From contig JBBMNZ010000026.1 of assembly GCA_037954325.1 (NCBI GenBank), forward strand, positions 5,893,501 through 5,957,500: 64,000 bases of DNA, written 5' to 3'. The notes under the pieces are model-generated. The model saw nothing but the letters and a program-made list of their open reading frames with translations, had not been told where the DNA came from and searched no databases. This DNA comes from Fistularia commersonii. Lineage: Eukaryota > Chordata > Actinopteri > Syngnathiformes > Fistulariidae. Shown piece by piece: positions 59,559-64,000 of the stretch. The translations under genes were made by a program, and so were the position numbers. How positions within the stretch are numbered: position 1 is the first letter of the stretch; the number at the start of each line of letters is the position of its first letter.

Positions 59559-61583
59559 GTATGTATGTGTACCTGGCAGAGGAAGCTGCACCAGCAGACC
59601 GTCCACACGATGGTCTGTGTTGAGCTTGTAGATCAGGTCCAGTAACTCTTCTTCGGTGATGTTTGAATGTTTAAGAATTGTTTCACTTGAGATCCCTGGA
59701 AGCAGTTGTAGACAGAGACAACTCAGAATAGGAGAGGTGTAATGTCCTTGTCTTTTTTATGCATTCATAGCACTTGCACCAATGACAACTGTATTATTCC
59801 TCACCAACATCGGCCGCGGCTCGTGTCTTATTCAGGACATAGGAGTGGCTTGCTGGGTTGTCGCCAACGAGGATCACGCTCAGATGAGGTCTTCTGTGAC
59901 CAGCTAGAATCCATTTCTCCACATCAGCCCGGGCCTCCTCCCTTATCTGCCGTGCCAGTTTTTTTCCTGAGATGACTACTGCCTCTTGCCTGAGGGTTGC
60001 CAAAGACAGCAGAGTTGCATTAGGTGAAAATAAAATGCAATCCTTTGAGAAGTAGTTTATTATGCCAAGGCTACAATCAAACCCAGATTTTCTTGTGAAA
60101 AGCAAGAATGGAATTGACACAGTTAAAAGTAAAAACCTTTTCAATATTACAGTAACCAGGAAAACCATATTTTACATTTCAAAATAACTTGTATAGAAGT
60201 ACTATTCTAAGCCCATCTTATACTAGTCTATGGGTTGCCTTTAAACATAAGAATCCTGTAATCAATCTCAATCACATAGCTCTATTTCTAGGGTCTAAAA
60301 TTAGACCAAGGACATCTCCACCTGACTGAGCCATATGTTACATGAGGACGTGTATGTTGGCCTTGCCGACCATCCAAGTTGCAGCTTGATACCAAGTAAA
60401 AAATTAAAATAGAGAAGCTATTAGACATTTTGATCCGTCTCAGCTTCTGAGGCAAATATAGTTTCGTAGACATATAAAGTATTTGGATCCGTTACATAGG
60501 TTAAATTGAGGTATCGTAATTAAGGGCTTTCTTATATAACAAATACAGTGCTGTAACCAATAACTGAAAAGTAATGAACCATCTGCTGTGATGTAACTAT
60601 CCCCCAATTGTGCCAAAACTAATTAAACCACATAGGAAACTATGACATCTTTTTGGTTGAGACCCTGGGGCCAGTGTACCACCATTGAGTGCTTGTATGT
60701 CAGCAATCTACTCTGTAACCTGATTAAACAGATTTCTGGGACAGGAAAAGAAAAGGTATTCAATGGAAAAACAAAAGTACTTGCAAAAGTAAATTTGAAA
60801 AAGTTGTATGATACTGTCATAACCTTTTAATGCATCAGATGCATACATGCAAGGGGGTTTATTGAGGACGTGAGTTTACTAGATCTAATTTATCAGTAGA
60901 AACCTTATTGCTTATCTTGTGCCTCTGGAATAACAGATCATGTGCGGGGCCACATGAGGCTCTGTGCTTTTATGCTCGTGTTTAACATTAATTGACTGCA
61001 TGTGTCCAAGTCATGCAGATCTCAGCAAGTTGTCAATAAAAACTTAAAGGGGATGCTGTACACACAACGTCAGGCAGTAATTTACCCTAGACCTCCAACT
61101 TTTCGTTCGGATTATCATGAATTTGAATGGCAGCAATGTATTCAATTCTCCCCCTTTTTGGCAAATCCAACAACCTCGCTTGCTGAAACAAGTGGCAGAA
61201 GGCAGAGGGTGCAAACACTGAGGCGGATTTCATCAGCCAGCCACTTGCTGCAATGTTACCGGCATGACGCTAGGGGCGCACTGGAACTAGCGACTAGCTG
61301 CGGAAATTCGATACAATACAGCGAAAGACGCAAAATTATCAAAACCCCTCGACTTTATCTGACAAAAGAATATTACAAAAACAGATAAGGAATTGGCTAT
61401 AAGAGAATAAATGAATAAATACGAGACACATACTGAAAGTGGTGTTAAATTCACCTTCCCACATTAAGCGCGAGCATCACCTCGCGCTACGGGTCCCGCT
61501 TACCTCGAGGCGGATGTGTGTAGTTTACAAACTTGATGCTGGGTGTGCTGGCACAGTTTCCTGAGTGTCCTGACCGCTGCCAT
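57913..61583 (-). CDS. mthfd2: Mitochondrial bifunctional methylenetetrahydrofolate dehydrogenase/cyclohydrolase
   Basis: Eight coding exons on the minus strand: 61583-61504, 59989-59805, 59695-59573, 59413-59261, 59176-59069, 58967-58875, 58784-58659 and 58061-57913; 338 residues (human 350). The enzyme oxidises 5,10-methylene-THF with NAD+ (Mg and phosphate dependent) and hydrolyses the methenyl product to 10-formyl-THF in the matrix. The basic N terminus MAAVRTLRKLCQHTQHQ is a mitochondrial presequence. Catalytic residues are present: Tyr77 and Lys81 in SYVLNK, Gln125 in LLVQLPLP, Asp148 in DVDGFH. Arg194 (AGRSKNVGMP) and Arg226 (ISHRYTPKEQ) correspond to the residues that let MTHFD2 use NAD through phosphate. 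PVPGGVGPMTVAML is intact. The tail after AAKNVLL differs from human MTHFD2 and is shorter. MTHFD2 is preferred over MTHFD2L because MOB1A adjoins it as in human. Confidence 0.93.
58176..58515. repeat. Repeat copy 2, with an internal 59-bp tandem duplication (MTHFD2 intron 7)
   Basis: Second copy of the block at 56843-57085. It starts with two tandem units of 59 bases (CACTTCAAACAT at 58176 and 58235, each followed by TTATTCAGTTAGTAAATTTC). After 58500 it continues into CTCTCGGATGAGG, AAGTCCAGTTGCC and CATGACCTGGATGA, words I know from the 3' ends of multi-copy fish elements. Confidence 0.8.
59470..59570. repeat. (GT)n microsatellite abutting the MTHFD2 exon 3 donor
   Basis: About 40 GT units, then a short ATGT/GTGT block. 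It reads as CA repeats on the MTHFD2 sense strand and begins within a few bases of the donor at 59572. Confidence 0.95.
59990..61503 (-). other. MTHFD2 intron 1
   Basis: 1.5 kb of AT-rich intron between the presequence exon and the first catalytic exon. No repeat, RNA gene or other coding sequence recognised. Confidence 0.6.
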
Positions 61584-62307
61584 CCTGACGGGCGAGGGGG
61601 GGGAGAGATAGATCAACCAAGGCCGGTAATAATATTTAAAAAAAAAAATCCCCACGACGCCGGCGCCGCCACCAACACCACCGCCACCCGGTCTGACAGA
61701 ACGACGTCTGTGCGTTGACGGGCGGCGCAATGGCAGTTTTAAGCCCTCCCCCCCCCGCGCGCGCTGCTACGTCACTAAACGCTATAGTTACTCGCCTACC
61801 TGCCTTATTTTTTTTTAATTAAAAAATAGGATCATCCAAATCCTTATAATAGTTATAACAGTTACGATGGAAAATAAAAAAAAATGTGTTCATAACAGAA
61901 CACCATACATTTTACTCTAAAGACAAATTAATCGAGAGCTTGTAGTTGAGTCTAGTCGAGAGGACGTATCTATGGATGGCCAAGTGTATGAATGTTTGCT
62001 GAAGTTTCAGAACAAAAGGCCACTATGATCGATAACATTTGGAAATCGAGTCACGCGTGGACGCTGTGATCTTGGAAGGGTGGTCGGGACTGCGTGTAGA
62101 CGCGAGTGGGCGCCAATCTACAGCTGGAGGTGGTTCAGACGACCGACGGAGGAAGAGCACTCCCTTGATGCGGTTAATGTTAGCCTGAGCGAGATTGTAC
62201 GCAGGCAGTCCTCCTCCGTGTGTTTTTTCCCCGTTAAACTCGTTTCTTTTAGCTAAAAACAGAAGTTTGGAGTCGTAACCAGAGTTTCCATCGACCGCGC
62301 CGACAAG
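61584..62307. promoter_or_regulatory. Shared MTHFD2/MOB1A bidirectional promoter
   Basis: Only 724 bases separate the two divergent start codons. The MTHFD2 side is strongly GC-rich, with C runs and alternating GCGC at 61750-61764 and a CRE-like TACGTCA at 61768-61774 (TGACGTA on the MTHFD2 strand). No TATA box stands out at a suitable distance. The MOB1A side holds its 5' UTR up to CCGCGCCGACAAGATG. Confidence 0.7.
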
Positions 62308-63471
62308 ATGAGCTTTCTATTGTAAGTAAAGTTAGCAATCGGATGCTACGTAAGTTAGAGCCTGTTAGAGCTTGCAGTTAACGTTAGCTACAAGTTCCAG
62401 CAGGGGAAGTGACTTAAAACGAAGACACCGTAACGGAAATTCCGTTCAGACAACTGTCTTTTTGTTTAGGAAGAAAACTTAAAAAAGTATTTTACCTTTC
62501 TAATTATTCCCCATTATATATGGCCGCAATGTAGTTGGCTATTGTCTCCCAGCAACTGCCAGTATTAACTATTAAACTACGTGCTAACTTGGCTAGCTTT
62601 GCGGTTATCGCTAGCACAGAGTTTTGTTAGCAGCCCTTCCCGTCTTTTCAGAAAAAAAAAACTTTAATCATGTGGACAGAATTTGTATTCATTTACGCAC
62701 GTTTGTGTCTACACACAGTTGTCCGCCTTCGTATTTAAACGGTGCTGTCATATTTTTGTCTGTCATGTGAAGTTTAACTATATTACATATTGAAAAAGCT
62801 CGAACAGCATCCCGATTTCAAGATTTCGCAACAGAAATAGCGGAAGCGAAAATGTGTCATCATTTGATAAGATTTGCGTCATTTCATCGCCAAGTGGTCT
62901 TTTTTTTAACAAAACCGTGTATAAGGCCCGCAGGTAGCATATACGCAGACGGTTGTTAAGCCCCATTGATGTTTCTTTCCAGTAGCAGTCGCTCATCCAA
63001 GACATTTAAGCCGAAAAAGAACATCCCGGAAGGCTCCCATCAGTATGAGCTGCTGAAACACGCCGAAGCAACCCTGGGCAGTGGGAACCTGAGGCAGGCT
63101 GTCATGCTCCCCGATGGAGAGGATCTCAATGAGTGGATTGCAGTAAACAGTGAGTGGATGCATACAGATATCAAAATGCAGTTGTCCGTAATGAATTCCC
63201 TGGTATATCAGAAATGTGTATGTCTTATCTATGGTAGTTGATTTTATATCACAATGCAGGCCACTACACAACTGCCCACCTTGTGAATAAGATCTGGTCA
63301 TGTCAAAGTGACAGCGTTCAGCTGTCATTATTAGTAGCGTCTTGTTAACAAAACTATCACTAACTTGTCCGTTTTAGCCGTGGATTTTTTCAACCAGATC
63401 AACATGCTCTACGGCACCATCACGGAGTTCTGCACTGAAACCAGCTGTTCTGTGATGTCAGCAGGGCCAAG
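62308..63471 (+). CDS. mob1a: MOB kinase activator 1A, N-terminal part (gene continues past the window)
   Basis: Three coding exons, 62308-62321, 62983-63149 and 63378-63471, encode the first 91 residues plus two bases; the rest lies beyond 64000. MOB1 is the co-activator that MST1/2 phosphorylates so that it binds and activates LATS/NDR kinases in Hippo signalling. The reading MSFLFSSRSSKTFKPKK, KNIPEGSHQYELLKHAEATL and NEWIAVNTVDFFNQINMLY matches human MOB1A; Ser6 and Gln43 (LRQAVML) favour MOB1A over MOB1B. Thr35, an MST site, is present, as are Cys79 and Cys84, two of the four zinc ligands. The first coding exon is only 14 bases. The third exon ends at CCAAG|GTACCT. The last 530 bases of the window are intron with no further exon seen. 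Confidence 0.95.
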
Positions 63472-64000
63472 GTACCTCTTGAGCTTATTTTGAAGTATAT
63501 GCATTGTATTTCTTGAGACAAATGAATTGTTTTTAAAACGAGAATGATCATTAGTTTACTTGTTTTTATTTATATGGTAGAAATCCGGAAATGAAAAATG
63601 AAATCGTAAGCAACAGAATCACCATCTATAAAACCATTTCTCTTGTGAATTAGTAACTGTGCATACTTGTTTTCACTATCGGTAAAAGAAACTCAAAAGA
63701 GAACAAAAAAACTAGACGCCTGCCCTACATCACCTGGCTCTGTGTCATCAATGACAGTAATGATTACCACTGCATATTTTAGAGAGCTGTCATGTAACAA
63801 GGATACCCCTCCTTTATGCTTTTCTTGGCATAGTGAATTACAAAGACAAATGCAATAGTACATGTTACTTTTCAGTATTAAGATTGTAGAAAAAAAACAC
63901 CTAATTGGAAATCAGTGAGTGCATCAACATGCAGTAAAAATGAATAGAAATAAATGTAAATACTGTATTATTCGCACTGTAAGGTGCACCTTAAAGTCTT

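Overview
This is ordinary nuclear DNA from a bony fish, very probably a teleost. Genes are split by GT-AG introns, microsatellites are frequent, and the flanks and introns hold fish-type transposon remnants. The encoded proteins match vertebrate families almost residue for residue. I found no bacterial, viral or CRISPR content and no undescribed multi-gene system. The novelty is in splicing choices, promoter layout and mobile-element placement.

Layout: (1) 1-2.1 kb holds no gene I can identify, only a GC-box/CCAAT promoter-like patch near 600. (2) 2.5-4.0 kb, minus: MTRFR (C12orf65), a two-exon mitochondrial GGQ rescue factor, with its promoter at about 4.0-4.26 kb. (3) 6.5-7.2 kb is a GC-rich patch ending in a good splice donor, the best candidate for the remote first exon of PITPNM2. 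It is followed by about 17 kb of apparent intron. (4) 24.2-48.4 kb, plus: PITPNM2, a membrane-associated phosphatidylinositol transfer protein. I reconstructed 25 coding exons giving 1371 aa, with PITP, FFAT, lipase-like/DDHD and LNS2 modules, and one possible 95-residue cassette exon. (5) 48.4-53.6 kb is the PITPNM2 3' UTR and intergenic DNA. (6) 53.7-55.9 kb, minus: ARL6IP4 (SR-25), a nuclear Ser/Lys-rich splicing factor. (7) 57.9-61.6 kb, minus: MTHFD2, the mitochondrial methylenetetrahydrofolate dehydrogenase/cyclohydrolase, 8 exons and 338 aa. (8) 62.3 kb to the end, plus: MOB1A (first three coding exons), head-to-head with MTHFD2.

The genes do not form one pathway. Their order reflects vertebrate synteny. 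MTRFR, PITPNM2 and ARL6IP4 keep the relative order and orientation of human 12q24.31, but MPHOSPH9 and OGFOD2 are absent from the positions expected between them. MTHFD2-MOB1A is the divergent pair found at human 2p13. A junction between two ancestral blocks therefore lies at about 56-57.9 kb.

Exon boundaries were placed by hand from splice consensus, reading frame and remembered family sequence. No alignment or transcript data were available.
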